From Gammaproteobacteria bacterium (GTDB taxonomy: Bacteria; Pseudomonadota; Gammaproteobacteria; UBA9214), in the NCBI GenBank assembly GCA_029864225.1, contig JAOTTU010000010.1, positions 1 through 26,421 on the forward strand: a stretch of DNA of 26,421 nt, written 5' to 3'. Both the position numbers and the translations under genes were made by a program. Shown here one piece after another: positions 16,515 to 24,065 of this stretch. The stretch's first letter is position 1. The number at the start of each line of letters is the position of its first letter. A model generated the notes under the pieces. It had not been told where the DNA came from and ran no database searches. It saw only the letters and a list, made by a program, of their open reading frames with translations.

Positions 16515-16887
16515 TTCACCGCAAAGACGCGAAGGGCGCAAAGAAAAACAATTATTCACCGCGGAGACGCAGAGAACGCAGAGAAACCTAATTAAAACAG
16601 ACATCACCGCAAAGGCGCAAAGAGAAATCATAATAAATGAAAAAAACGAAAAAGATTTCGTAGGTCGGATTAGCGCAGCGTAATCCGACAATCGGGTCCG
16701 TGTTTACATTTTACAATAGTATTTCACCGTGTTCTTCGCGGTAAGTGTTTATTGTTATTGACTTTATTGCACCCTTTGCGCCTTTGCGGTGATATTTATT
16801 TATTATATTATTGCTTTTCTCAGCGCCCTCAGCGTCTCTGCGGTGATATTTATTTGTGTTTTGTGCCCTCCGCGGCTCCGCGGTGAA
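16515..16887. repeat. Intergenic repeat cluster A: three direct and three inverted copies
   Basis: This cluster fills the 398-nt gap between the transglycosylase and rlmD, and no gene is present. Direct copies with a core like TTCACCGCAAAGACGC lie at 16515-16543, 16555-16584 and 16605-16625. Inverted copies with a core like GCGTCTCTGCGGTGA lie at 16773-16792, 16815-16846 and 16863-16887. A short self-palindromic piece (CACCG...CGCGGT) sits near 16723-16744. Two inverted copies are followed by the same GATATTTATT sequence. The left and right halves can pair into a long hairpin. I recognise this as a dispersed repeat common in environmental proteobacteria; its function is unknown to me. Confidence 0.8.
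16664..16689. repeat. REP-like palindrome nested in repeat cluster A
   Basis: GTCGGATTA (16664-16672) and TAATCCGAC (16681-16689) form a perfect 9-bp stem around GCGCAGCG. This is a second, distinct repeat type of the GTAGGTCGGATTAGCGCAGC kind seen scattered in many gammaproteobacterial genomes. It sits at the turning point between the direct and inverted copies of cluster A. Confidence 0.7.
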
Positions 16888-16896
16888 TTATCAGTT

Positions 16897-18228
16897 TCAG
16901 GCGGATTCAAACAGCGCAATCGACTCCACATGCGCGGTATGCGGGAACATGTCCATTACTCCGGCCGCCTGCAGCCGATAGCCGAACTCGTTGACCAGCC
17001 GGTCCGCGTCGCGGGCCAGTGAACCTGGGTGGCAGGAAACGTAGACGATGCGTTCGGGTCTGATATTTCCCAGCAGGTCCATGACGGCCGCCGCCCCACT
17101 ACGCGGCGGGTCGAGCAGCACCCGGTCGTAAGCCACTCCGGCCCAGGCTGCCTCGGTCACACGCTCGGCCAGGTCGGCCGTGTGAAAGGTGGCATTGTGA
17201 ATACCATTGCGGTGCGCATTCTCACGCGCGCGACTTACCAGTCCGGCGTCGCCCTCGACACCCGTGACCTGACCGGCACGGCGCGCCACCGGCAAGGTGA
17301 AGTTGCCCAGCCCGCAAAACAGGTCGAGCACACGCTGCGTGTCTGCAAGGTCCAGCAGTTCCAGTACCCGTTCGGCGATCTGCCCGTTAATGTACGGGTT
17401 GACCTGGGTAAAGTCGGTCGGCCTGAACTCTATCTCGATAGCCTGGTCCGGCAGGCGATAGATCAGAGTCGACTCATCCGGCCACAACAGCTGCACGCTG
17501 TCCGGCCCGGCCGGCTGCAGGTAGACGTGGATGCCCGTGTTGGCGGCAAACTCTGTCAACCTATCCAGGTCCGCCGCCTCCAGCGGATCGAGGTTTCGAA
17601 ATACCAGCGCCGTGGCCGATTCCGCAACGGCCACCTCGATCTGGGGTATGCGTGCCCTGGCGTTTAGCTGATCGATCAGCTGCGCAAGCTCGCCAATACG
17701 CCCTCCGACCGACGGATGCAGCACCTCGCAGCCCTCCAGGTCCGTGATAAAGGCACTGCGCTGTTCCCGGAAACCCACCAGTACCCTGCCCTTCTTGATG
17801 ACATGCCTGACCCCGAGGCGTGCCTTGGTGCGGTAGCCCCACACCGGGCCGGTCAATGGCGCCAGCAGCGCCGCCGGACTGAGCTTGCCGATGTGCTGCA
17901 GGTTATCCAGAAGCACCTGCTGTTTCGATCTGATCTGCGCAGCCGCTGCCATATGCTGCAGGCTGCAGCCGCCGCACACACCGAAATACGGACACTTCGG
18001 CTCGACCCGCTCGGGCGACGGCCGGTGCACTGCCGTGACGCGTCCCTCGTCATGCTTGCGGTGGGTCGCCAGGTACTCAAAACCGACCTCTTCACCCGGC
18101 AAGGCGCCGTCGATGAAGACCGCCTTGCCATCCCGGTGCGCCACACCGCGACTGTCATGCGCCAGTGACTCAATCGTGATCCGTTCGCAGGGAGCGGGCA
18201 GGCGTTGTCTGCGGGTGCGCTTGCTCAT
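16897..18228 (-). CDS. rlmD: 23S rRNA (uracil-1939-C5)-methyltransferase RlmD
   Basis: RlmD (formerly RumA) uses S-adenosylmethionine to methylate U1939 of 23S rRNA. The 443-residue protein has an N-terminal TRAM RNA-binding domain (about 10-70). The four [4Fe-4S] ligands are visible as C79, C85, C88 and C167. The Rossmann SAM motif VLDLFCGLGNFTLPVA is at about 300-315, DPPRSG at 373-378 and the catalytic nucleophile C399 in SCHPGSLARD. The ATG at 18228 gives the expected basic N-terminus; no clear ribosome site is visible. The gene is isolated between two repeat clusters, A downstream and B upstream, so it is probably transcribed alone or by read-through from the exonuclease side. Confidence 0.95.
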   Translation of the reverse strand: MSKRTRRQRLPAPCERITIESLAHDSRGVAHRDGKAVFIDGALPGEEVGFEYLATHRKHDEGRVTAVHRPSPERVEPKCPYFGVCGGCSLQHMAAAAQIRSKQQVLLDNLQHIGKLSPAALLAPLTGPVWGYRTKARLGVRHVIKKGRVLVGFREQRSAFITDLEGCEVLHPSVGGRIGELAQLIDQLNARARIPQIEVAVAESATALVFRNLDPLEAADLDRLTEFAANTGIHVYLQPAGPDSVQLLWPDESTLIYRLPDQAIEIEFRPTDFTQVNPYINGQIAERVLELLDLADTQRVLDLFCGLGNFTLPVARRAGQVTGVEGDAGLVSRARENAHRNGIHNATFHTADLAERVTEAAWAGVAYDRVLLDPPRSGAAAVMDLLGNIRPERIVYVSCHPGSLARDADRLVNEFGYRLQAAGVMDMFPHTAHVESIALFESA

Positions 18229-18258
18229 CTGAAAGGAGAGATATCCTGGCTACAAGTA

Positions 18259-18398
18259 TTCACCGCAGAGACGCGGAGGACGCAGAGTGTTTAATAGTCA
18301 AAATCTCTGAACAACAGCATGAACTGGATTATAGAAAGAAAGTTATTATCATTGTTATTCAATTCCTTTCTCAGCGCTCTCCGCGTCTCTGCGGTGAG
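18259..18398. repeat. Intergenic repeat cluster B: one direct and one inverted copy
   Basis: Between rlmD and the exonuclease gene, a direct copy (18259-18287) and an inverted copy (18366-18398) contain a perfect 18-bp inverted repeat: CACCGCAGAGACGCGGAG at 18261-18278 against 18379-18396. The roughly 100-nt loop is AT-rich. No ORF of note is present. It is the same repeat family as clusters A and C, and again the inverted copy is followed by GATATTTATT. Confidence 0.8.
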
Positions 18399-18421
18399 AT
18401 ATTTATTAGGGACGAACTAAC

Positions 18422-19198
18422 TTAGCCTGACTGCCAGGTCTGCAGGAACTCGGTCAGGTGCGGCATGTCGGCCTGCTTCAGCTCGTCCCTGATTTGCTCA
18501 CAGGCCTGTTCATATTGATTCGCACTCAGGTGGCCGCGGATCAACTCGAAACGCAGGTAGACCAGGCAGGTGTTGAGCACGTCGGTCTCGCAATAGTTGC
18601 GGATACCCTCGATATCACCGGCCTGGTAACTGTCCCAGACCTTGTCACCGCTCATCCCCATCTTGCCGGGGAAACCCAGCATGGTGGCAATATCGTCCAG
18701 CCGTGCGGCGGCCCTGGGCTGATAGCCGGACAGGACATCCATCAGGTCGGTGTGGCGCTCATGAAAGCGGCTCAGGTAGTTATTCCACTTGAAATCACGA
18801 TCGTCCCGGCCGGTATCCCAATAACGTGGCGCGGCGATGCCATGCAGCAGGCTGCGGTAGTGGATGACCGGGAGATCGAAACCAGAGCCGTTCCAGGAAA
18901 CCAGCGTGGGCGAGAAACGTTCAATCCCGTCAAAAAAGCGCTGCACCAGTTCTGCCTCACCGGCATCCGGGTCGCCCAGCGACCAAACCTTGAAGCGCTC
19001 GGACGTGCGTAGCACCACGGAGATGGCCACGATCCGGTGCAGGTGGTGGCGCAGAAACTCCGAACCGCCGGACTCCTGGGAACGCTTGTGAAACATGACC
19101 CGGGCGACGTTCTTGTCGTCCAGATCATCCAGCTGGTAGAGGCGCCGGCCCGCGGTTACATCGGGGACCGTCTCGATATCAAAGACAAAAAGATTCAT
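18422..19198 (-). CDS. PolB-related 3'-5' exonuclease-domain protein
   Basis: This 258-residue protein belongs to the predicted 3'-5' exonuclease group related to the proofreading domain of family B DNA polymerases. The ExoI acidic motif is FDIETVPD, with D7 and E9 as metal ligands. The ExoII region is VSWNGSGFDLPVIHYR, and the ExoIII region is YCETDVLNTCLVYLR. HTDLMDVLSGY lies between them, as in this family. It contains no polymerase domain. I chose the ATG at 19198 (MNLFVFDIE). The frame continues 15 codons upstream to 19243, but that extension is translated from repeat cluster C and is unlikely to be real. The role is presumably DNA repair or nucleic acid turnover. Confidence 0.85.
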   Translation of the reverse strand: MNLFVFDIETVPDVTAGRRLYQLDDLDDKNVARVMFHKRSQESGGSEFLRHHLHRIVAISVVLRTSERFKVWSLGDPDAGEAELVQRFFDGIERFSPTLVSWNGSGFDLPVIHYRSLLHGIAAPRYWDTGRDDRDFKWNNYLSRFHERHTDLMDVLSGYQPRAAARLDDIATMLGFPGKMGMSGDKVWDSYQAGDIEGIRNYCETDVLNTCLVYLRFELIRGHLSANQYEQACEQIRDELKQADMPHLTEFLQTWQSG

Positions 19199-19216
19199 GG
19201 AATGAGTATTAAATCG

Positions 19217-19410
19217 TTCACCGCAAAGACGCAAAGAACGCAATGAAAATATTCATAGCCTGAGTATTTCAATCATTCACCGCAGCGGCGCCGAGGACAC
19301 AGAGAACGGCGCATTCATATTAAACAAACAAATGATGAGAGTTTTGGCAATGATTTTCTTTACTTTGCGTACTTTGCGTACTTTGCGTCCTTTGCGCCTT
19401 TGCAGTGATA
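19217..19410. repeat. Intergenic repeat cluster C with a 9-bp tandem expansion
   Basis: Two direct copies (19217-19243 and 19276-19307) face an inverted copy at 19360-19410. In the inverted copy the unit ACTTTGCGT is repeated three times in tandem (19362-19388), followed by CCTTTGCGCCTTTGCAGTGA. The cluster fills the gap between the exonuclease and the YdbL-like gene and contains no gene. The tandem expansion suggests slippage within the element. Confidence 0.75.
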
Positions 19411-19434
19411 AAGGGGAGTTGAATATGTGAACGA

Positions 19435-20040
19435 CTATTTCTGTTTCCAGCTGCCGCTGGCGCTGCTGTACCACCAGCCACCGGGGGCATTGTCCACCCA
19501 GCGCCGGGCGAAGGTCTGGCGTATCTCACTCTCCCATTCCGGGTGCCCATTTGCGCGTGCGATCTCCGTGTACAGCGCCCCGCGATCGCGGTTCTCTTTC
19601 GCCACCAGTTGCTTCACGGTGTTCCTGTCCTTCAGCGGGATCAGGGTCTGGTCACGTATATCGATCTCACCGTTATGGGTCATGCCAACTGCACCGGAGG
19701 CATAATGCGGGGCCAGCTGCCTGTGGCGCTGCTCCATGTCCGCCTTGAGCTGGCTGATGGCCGGTGTATTAACCGAGAGATCGGCCGCTGCATTCGCCGG
19801 CGAGACCAGCCAGTCAAGCAGGCTATAGCGATAACGTGCCGGCACGCTCTCTGGCTGCAACCGGGACTGCGGTTCAGCCGCCGGGCCCTGTGACGGTGCC
19901 GGCTGTTCACCGTAGACGTCCTTTATGATGCGGTCGGCTGCCTTCTCGGCAGCCTCGGCGGGGAAATAAACATTGATCGTGACACAGGCCGCTGCAAACA
20001 GTATCAGCAGCATGGTCATTGGAATGCGTAGTGTTTTCAT
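19435..20040 (-). CDS. ydbL: YdbL-like DUF1318 lipoprotein
   Basis: This 201-residue protein has a lipoprotein signal peptide with the lipobox AAAC at C19, directly followed by VTINVYFPAEAAEKAADRII, a typical N-terminus for DUF1318 lipoproteins. The C-terminal half (about 90-200) is the DUF1318/YdbL domain, with the characteristic GAVGMTHNGEIDIRD and the EIARANGHPEWESEI region. The middle is a Pro/Gln-rich linker. E. coli ydbL stands with ydbH, which encodes an AsmA-like protein of phospholipid transport between the membranes. Here the upstream gene is also YdbH-like, 93 nt away, supporting a shared envelope role. The membrane in which the lipoprotein resides is not clear from the sequence. 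Confidence 0.75.
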   Translation of the reverse strand: MKTLRIPMTMLLILFAAACVTINVYFPAEAAEKAADRIIKDVYGEQPAPSQGPAAEPQSRLQPESVPARYRYSLLDWLVSPANAAADLSVNTPAISQLKADMEQRHRQLAPHYASGAVGMTHNGEIDIRDQTLIPLKDRNTVKQLVAKENRDRGALYTEIARANGHPEWESEIRQTFARRWVDNAPGGWWYSSASGSWKQK

Positions 20041-20133
20041 CAGCTGTCCTCTTTAGCTCCGCCAGAAATACATTATCTCAACATTGATTAACGCCGCCAC
20101 TGGCACAAGGTTAACATCCCTCGCAGGCACCGC

Positions 20134-22215
20134 TCACTTGACCACGGCACCCTGGGTCCGGGTCACCGCGATCAGCTGCGACACCAGGCTTTCCCAGTCA
20201 ACCCGGTCGGCATAGCCGATAACATCAAGGCGCGGCGGCAACAACCGGCTCTTGACGATATAATAACCTTTTGCCGCCGGTGCCACCCCATCCATTTGAC
20301 AGGTCCCGTTTTCCAGGCGGCAGCTGAGCCCCAGGCGGTCATAGGGAAAATCCTTGAAGAAACCCATAAAGCTGCGCGACACGGCGCCACTGAGTCCACC
20401 GCCGCCAATGCTGGAGATATTGTCCACCGCCTTCTGACTGATGCGGTGACGCGACTTGTCACCTGGGGGGGTGGCAAACGCGGCATCGAAGGCAACCGGC
20501 CGCCATGACTCCATACGCAGTTCATCCACCCTGCCGTCGAGACGGCCTTCGATGCGGCCAAACGAGAATGTCCGGGTCAGGGTCTCCAGGTCGATATTGC
20601 TGGCCCGCGCATCGACCCAGAGCCGTGGTACGACGGACAAGGGCTGGGCCAGCCGCAGGTTGCTCAGGGTGACTTCGCCATCGAATACCCGCACCAGCAG
20701 CATGCCACCCACGGCCAGCTCGCCGTCCCGGTAGTTTACGTTCGGAATCACTCCGGACAGTTTGCCGCCGAATTCAGGCCAGCCCAGCGCGCGGGTCAGA
20801 TCGCTCATGGACACGGGTGTCAGGATGCCATCCACGTGCCAGCTCGAGGCAGCACCCGGTGCGTATTCCAGCTCGAACTCCTCCACCTGCAGCTCGCCGT
20901 CCAGAACCGCAATACGGGCGGGCTCACGCAGGTGTACGCTGGATCCTGCCGATTCCACCCGCAGTTGTGAACGGCCCAGGGGGACGCGGTAGACCTGGGC
21001 CTGTTCCCAGGCCAGCTGCGACGGTCGCGCCGGTCCCTGCCCGGCCCAGTCGATTCGCCCGTCCAGGCCGCCAACGCCAAACCGCGCTTCCCGGTCGTTT
21101 ATCGTCAGACCGTCAAGCTGCAACCGGGCGCTGGCCAGCCTGCCGTCCTGCCAGTGCAGCTGCCCGGCAAGAGCTCCTTCGGTGTGCAGGTCCGCCAGTA
21201 CCGTGTCGTTGAGCCAGGGTTGAAAGTAGGTATTGTACAGGCCCGGAAATGTCCCCTCCTCCACATCGACCGCGAGCACCTCGAGCGGTGCAGGTGCATC
21301 GAGATCCAGACTGCCATCGGCATGCAGCCTGACGGTTTTCGACTGATCGTAATCGAAGGAATGCAGGCTGATCCGGCGGCGACCGGGATGCCAGTCGAAC
21401 CGGGTACTGGCATGGACCGGCGTCTTGGTCGCGTCAACAAATACGGGGTCGATATAGACCTGCCCCTGTTGCACGCTCAGTTCGCCGCTGAGGCCCCAGC
21501 TGGCCCCGTGTGCCGTCACAGTGGCATCGACCAGGAGCTCGAGATTCTCGCCCGCCACACTGCCTTCCGCATCCGAAAACTGGCTGGATTGCAATCGGGC
21601 GGACACCTGGCCCGCGTCAAGACGCGCCGCTGTTCCCTTGAGCTGCGCGCTGAAGGCCAGCGTGCCGACACCCTTTACCAGCACCGGCAGGATACCGGCT
21701 GCGGCCAGGCGCGCAGCGAGCGCATCCAGTTGCAGTCCGTCAGCCTGCAGGGCCAGGTCCCAGCCGTGCGCTGCCTGGACAGCCTTGATCGACACGCGGC
21801 CGCCGTCGAGGCGGATATTGGCCAGGTCCAGCTGCAGGCGCCGGTCACTGAACCGGTACCTGAAGCCGGTCCGGATCTGCTGCGGCCCGATCCGCTCCGA
21901 GCTGAATTCCAGCCGGGCGTGGCTGCAGGCGAGCTCGTCCGCGGCAATCAGGGCGTCCGGGCAGTCGAGTTTCAGGCCCCCAATGGTTCCGAGGGGTTCG
22001 GGCAGACGGGCCTGTGTCGCCGTCAACAGCAGTGCGGCCCGTTGCGCGTCACGCCAGACCAGGCGGGACTCCAGTTCGTCCACCGTCCAGCCAGGGCCGG
22101 CAACGCGCCCCAGTTTGAGACTGATACTTTCCAGGGCGTCAGCGGTCAGCGCGACCCCTGCCAGCAGGATGACTGTCAGCAGGCCAGCGGTGCGCGCATA
22201 TCGGCCAGGGGCCAC
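20134..22215 (-). CDS. ydbH: YdbH-like AsmA-superfamily envelope protein
   Basis: This 693-residue protein has an N-terminal membrane anchor or signal (about 7-27), then a long periplasmic, beta-rich chain, typical of AsmA-like bridge proteins. The C-terminal third resembles YdbH: RTFSFGRIEGRLDGRVDEL, then ISQKAVDNISSIGGGGLSG and FPYDRLGLSCRLENGTC. In E. coli, YdbH acts with TamB and YhdP to move phospholipids to the outer membrane. It begins with GTG at 22215, only 2 nt after the cysM stop, so the two are cotranscribed. E. coli ydbH is followed by ynbE and ydbL; here no ynbE-sized gene is visible between ydbH and ydbL. The YdbH identity rests mainly on the C-terminal region and the neighbour. 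Confidence 0.7.
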   Translation of the reverse strand: MAPGRYARTAGLLTVILLAGVALTADALESISLKLGRVAGPGWTVDELESRLVWRDAQRAALLLTATQARLPEPLGTIGGLKLDCPDALIAADELACSHARLEFSSERIGPQQIRTGFRYRFSDRRLQLDLANIRLDGGRVSIKAVQAAHGWDLALQADGLQLDALAARLAAAGILPVLVKGVGTLAFSAQLKGTAARLDAGQVSARLQSSQFSDAEGSVAGENLELLVDATVTAHGASWGLSGELSVQQGQVYIDPVFVDATKTPVHASTRFDWHPGRRRISLHSFDYDQSKTVRLHADGSLDLDAPAPLEVLAVDVEEGTFPGLYNTYFQPWLNDTVLADLHTEGALAGQLHWQDGRLASARLQLDGLTINDREARFGVGGLDGRIDWAGQGPARPSQLAWEQAQVYRVPLGRSQLRVESAGSSVHLREPARIAVLDGELQVEEFELEYAPGAASSWHVDGILTPVSMSDLTRALGWPEFGGKLSGVIPNVNYRDGELAVGGMLLVRVFDGEVTLSNLRLAQPLSVVPRLWVDARASNIDLETLTRTFSFGRIEGRLDGRVDELRMESWRPVAFDAAFATPPGDKSRHRISQKAVDNISSIGGGGLSGAVSRSFMGFFKDFPYDRLGLSCRLENGTCQMDGVAPAAKGYYIVKSRLLPPRLDVIGYADRVDWESLVSQLIAVTRTQGAVVK

Positions 22216-22217
22216 TG

Positions 22218-23108
22218 TTAGTCGGGGAACACCCCGGTAGACAGGTACCGGTCACCTCGATCACAGATAATGACCACGATGACGGCCTGCTCGACCTGCC
22301 GTGACAGGGACAAGGCAGCGGCAACCGCACCCCCGGAAGAGATACCGGCGAAGACACCCTCCTGTGCGGCAAGCGCCAGCGTGGTCTGTTCTGCCTCTTC
22401 CTGGCTGACCTCGATGGTGCGATCCACGCGTGTCGCGTCGAAGATGGCCGGCAGATAGGCCTCGGGCCAGCGCCGGATCCCCGGTATCGAGGAACCTTCC
22501 GAAGGCGTCACCCCGACGATCTCGATGTCCGGCTTCATTTCCTTAAGGTATTTCGAGGTCCCCATGATGGTGCCGGTGGTGCCCATGGAGCTGACGAAAT
22601 GCGTGACCTCGCCGCGGGTATCGCGCCAGATCTCGGGGCCGGTTCCCTCATAATGCGACAGCGGGTTATCGGGATTGGAAAACTGGTCGAGTACGCGCCC
22701 CTCGCCCCGGACCTCCATCTCCTTTGCCAGGTCCCTGGCCCCTTCCATGCTGGCCGCCTTGCTGACCAGGATGATCTCGGCGCCAAAGGCCTTCATCACT
22801 GCGCGCCGCTCCACGCTCATATGTTCCGGCATGATCAGCACCATGCGATAGCCCTTGATGGCGGCCGCCATGGCCAGCGCGATACCGGTATTGCCGCTGG
22901 TGGCCTCGATCAGGGTATCGCCCGGCTTGATTTCGGCGCGCGCCTCTGCGTGGTTGATCATGCCGAGTGCCGGACGGTCCTTGACCGAACCGGCCGGGTT
23001 GTTGCCTTCCAGTTTCACCAGCAGGGTATTGCTCGTTGAGCCCGGCAGGCGTTGCAGGCGCACCAGCGGGGTGTTACCGATTGTGGCTTCGAGTGTAGGA
23101 TAGTCCAT
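22218..23108 (-). CDS. cysM: Cysteine synthase B (O-acetylserine sulfhydrylase B)
   Basis: This 296-residue PLP enzyme makes cysteine from O-acetylserine and sulfide, or S-sulfocysteine from thiosulfate. The PLP lysine is K43 in NNPAGSVKDRPA, the CysM form of the motif. The phosphate-binding loop is GTTGT and the substrate loop TSGNTGIALA. The C-terminal DRGDRYLSTGVF is specific for CysM over CysK. The ATG at 23108 gives the normal start (MDYPTLEATIGNTPL); a 29-residue upstream extension in frame is not family-like. A good -10 (TATACT) lies at about 23140 on the minus strand, with no convincing -35. The YdbH-like gene follows after 2 nt. Confidence 0.96.
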   Translation of the reverse strand: MDYPTLEATIGNTPLVRLQRLPGSTSNTLLVKLEGNNPAGSVKDRPALGMINHAEARAEIKPGDTLIEATSGNTGIALAMAAAIKGYRMVLIMPEHMSVERRAVMKAFGAEIILVSKAASMEGARDLAKEMEVRGEGRVLDQFSNPDNPLSHYEGTGPEIWRDTRGEVTHFVSSMGTTGTIMGTSKYLKEMKPDIEIVGVTPSEGSSIPGIRRWPEAYLPAIFDATRVDRTIEVSQEEAEQTTLALAAQEGVFAGISSGGAVAAALSLSRQVEQAVIVVIICDRGDRYLSTGVFPD

Positions 23109-23222
23109 CGGGGATACAGACCGTTCATTGCCTGAAATGAGTATACAGAAGAACCGCTGAACACTCACCGTGGCAGACCAGGCCATCACTGACAAGACAT
23201 CGGATAGCGAAAGGACCTGAAC

Positions 23223-23240
23223 ATGGGCAACACGTCTTGA
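23223..23240 (+). CDS. Five-codon minigene overlapping the Hpt start
   Basis: AAAGGA is followed 8 nt later by ATG, opening Met-Gly-Asn-Thr-Ser-stop. The TGA stop (23238-23240) overlaps the TTG start of the Hpt gene (23237-23239). The only good ribosome site in this region therefore serves the minigene, and the Hpt gene would depend on re-initiation. Alternatively, a small indel has displaced the original start. Confidence 0.3.
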   Translation: MGNTS

Positions 23241-23638
23241 AAAAGCTGCTGCAACGGTTCAGCGGACTGCTGGCACGCCGTAACGGGAAGATGCCGGCAG
23301 CAACGCCGGAAAACGCGCCAGCCGAATATTACCCACCGACAGATGCCCTGGACGCGCGCTTCTCCAGCGAGCTGTTTGCCAGCCTGCTGCTGGAACTGCC
23401 CGAACACCGCCAGGCATTGCTGGATGCCCATGCAGGCCAGGACATCGACATGCTGGGCCGGTGCGTCCATAAACTGCTGGGTGCCGTGGTGTACTGCGAT
23501 CTCCCGGAACTGACCGGGGCACTGCGCCAGCTGCAGCAAGTCATCAGGTCGGGAGACGTTGATGCTCTCACCCCGGCCTGCAACGCGTCCGATCAGGCCA
23601 TCGAGGCGTTACTGGCCAAAAGCGGTCTAGTCCCTTGA
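23237..23638 (+). CDS. Orphan Hpt (histidine phosphotransfer) domain protein, BarA/GacS-like
   Basis: This 133-residue protein is a stand-alone Hpt domain, which relays phosphate from a hybrid kinase receiver domain to a response regulator. The phosphoacceptor is H78 in CVHKLLGAVVYCDLPEL. The HKLxG, YC and PxL pattern resembles the C-terminal Hpt of BarA/GacS kinases. A basic amphipathic N-terminus (MKKLLQRFSGLLARR) and a Pro-rich linker precede the helical bundle (about 35-130). The start is TTG at 23237, overlapping a 5-codon minigene. The gene is divergent from cysM and overlaps the convergent acpS by 12 nt. In Pseudomonas, gacS lies beside cysM and rlmD, so this may be a split or reduced gacS/barA locus. 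The cognate kinase is not in the window. Confidence 0.75.
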   Translation: MKKLLQRFSGLLARRNGKMPAATPENAPAEYYPPTDALDARFSSELFASLLLELPEHRQALLDAHAGQDIDMLGRCVHKLLGAVVYCDLPELTGALRQLQQVIRSGDVDALTPACNASDQAIEALLAKSGLVP

Positions 23639-24013
23639 CACCGTCAGGATGACAAAGGCAACGGCGTACTCCTTTTCATCAGCGATACTGACAAAGTCCT
23701 TGTCAATGCCAAGCTTCGCACTCAGTTCGGCGGAACGGCCCGTCAGGTGCAGCAGCGGATTGCCCGCCTTGCCATGGCGCACGGCGATTTCATGGAAGCT
23801 CAGTCCATCGGTAAAACCAGTGCCAAAGGCCTTGGCAACCGATTCCTTGACCGCGAAGCGCTTGGCCACGAAGCGCGCCGGGTGCTGGTTGTGCAGGTAT
23901 TCCTGGTACTCTGAATCAGCCAGGATACGGCGTGCAAAACGGTCGCCGTAACGGTCCAGGTTGCGCTGGATACGCGCTACCTGCACGATATCTGTGCCGA
24001 TGCCGAAGATCAT
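23627..24013 (-). CDS. acpS: Holo-[acyl-carrier-protein] synthase
   Basis: AcpS transfers the 4'-phosphopantetheine group from CoA to acyl carrier protein. The 128-residue length is normal. GIGTDIVQVARI holds the Mg ligand D8, and RFVAKRFAVKESVAKAFGTG holds the second ligand E57. The C-terminus ends AVAFVILTVS, as expected. The ATG at 24013 is the only reasonable start. It lies 52 nt downstream of pdxJ, a gap with a 7-bp stem-loop. Its 3' end overlaps the convergent Hpt gene. Confidence 0.96.
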   Translation of the reverse strand: MIFGIGTDIVQVARIQRNLDRYGDRFARRILADSEYQEYLHNQHPARFVAKRFAVKESVAKAFGTGFTDGLSFHEIAVRHGKAGNPLLHLTGRSAELSAKLGIDKDFVSIADEKEYAVAFVILTVSRD

Positions 24014-24036
24014 CCGGGCAGTATACCCCGTATGCC

Positions 24037-24057
24037 GGCTAGCACCGCCGGCTAGCC
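24037..24057 (-). other. Stem-loop in the pdxJ-acpS spacer
   Basis: GGCTAGC and GCTAGCC pair over 7 bp around a 7-nt loop. The same DNA also contains a direct repeat, GCCGGCTAGC twice, 3 nt apart. No T-run follows toward acpS, so it is not an intrinsic terminator; it may be an mRNA processing or pause site. Confidence 0.35.
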
Positions 24058-24065
24058 CGCATTCC

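Noticed and set aside
19199..19243. 15-codon N-terminal extension of the exonuclease gene
   Set aside because: It is translated from repeat cluster C; the ExoI motif begins right after the ATG at 19198.
16515..19410. CRISPR array as an explanation for the repeats
   Set aside because: Copies are imperfect, irregularly spaced, present in both orientations, and no cas gene is nearby.
23109..23195. 29-codon N-terminal extension of cysM
   Set aside because: Canonical CysM starts at MDYPTLEATIGNTPL (23108); the extension is not family-like and runs into the promoter region.
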